Assembly (NCBI GenBank): GCA_045588795.1 | Contig: JAZNEY010000029.1 | Location: forward strand, 1 to 6,044 | Direction: 5' to 3' | DNA: 6,044 bases | Source: UMGS1908 sp045588795 | GTDB lineage: Bacteria; Bacillota; Clostridia; Christensenellales; UBA1242 | Shown here: in pieces, positions 6,024 through 6,044 of the stretch | Layout of the letters: each line of letters opens with the position of its first letter | How positions within the stretch are numbered: the first letter of the stretch is position 1 | Notes under the pieces: generated by a model | What the model saw: the letters and a program-made list of their open reading frames with translations, nothing else | What the model was told of the DNA's origin: nothing | Database searches by the model: none | Program-made: the position numbers and the translations under genes

Positions 6024-6044
6024 ATAAAGTTTTTTAAATTGCTC

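Overview
The window is strongly AT-rich, uses short promoter-like spacers, GGGAGG/AGGAGG ribosome binding sites, ATG and GTG starts and the standard code. Its proteins look most like those of low-GC Gram-positive bacteria (Firmicutes/Clostridia-like, possibly an uncultured gut lineage). This placement rests on composition and family resemblance only.

Layout from left to right: (1) the 3' two thirds of a YtqA/YhcC-type radical SAM gene on the plus strand, cut by the window edge; (2) a bidirectional hairpin terminator; (3) a CYTH-domain (class IV adenylate cyclase-like) gene on the minus strand; (4) a short divergent promoter region; (5) a plus-strand gene encoding one polypeptide that joins a complete phosphopentomutase (DeoB) to a complete hexameric-type purine nucleoside phosphorylase (DeoD); (6) a second bidirectional terminator; (7) glmS on the minus strand; (8) a roughly 200-base non-coding leader region with an inverted repeat and spaced short repeats; (9) a minus-strand gene for a stand-alone GlmU-type acetyltransferase domain; (10) a good promoter for that gene, up to the window end.

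Two metabolic themes stand out. The DeoB-DeoD fusion puts two consecutive steps of nucleoside salvage in one chain: phosphorolysis of a purine (deoxy)nucleoside to (deoxy)ribose-1-phosphate, then isomerisation to (deoxy)ribose-5-phosphate. All recognisable active-site residues are present in both halves. The right-hand pair, glmS plus the GlmU acetyltransferase domain, covers the first step and the acetyl transfer step of UDP-GlcNAc synthesis for cell wall precursors. Here GlmU is split: the acetyltransferase is its own gene with its own promoter and an in-frame stop just before its ATG, so the uridylyltransferase must be encoded elsewhere. The conserved core of the glmS ribozyme is not visible before glmS. 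Instead there are other, unexplained sequence patterns, including an 18-base element also found before the CYTH gene.
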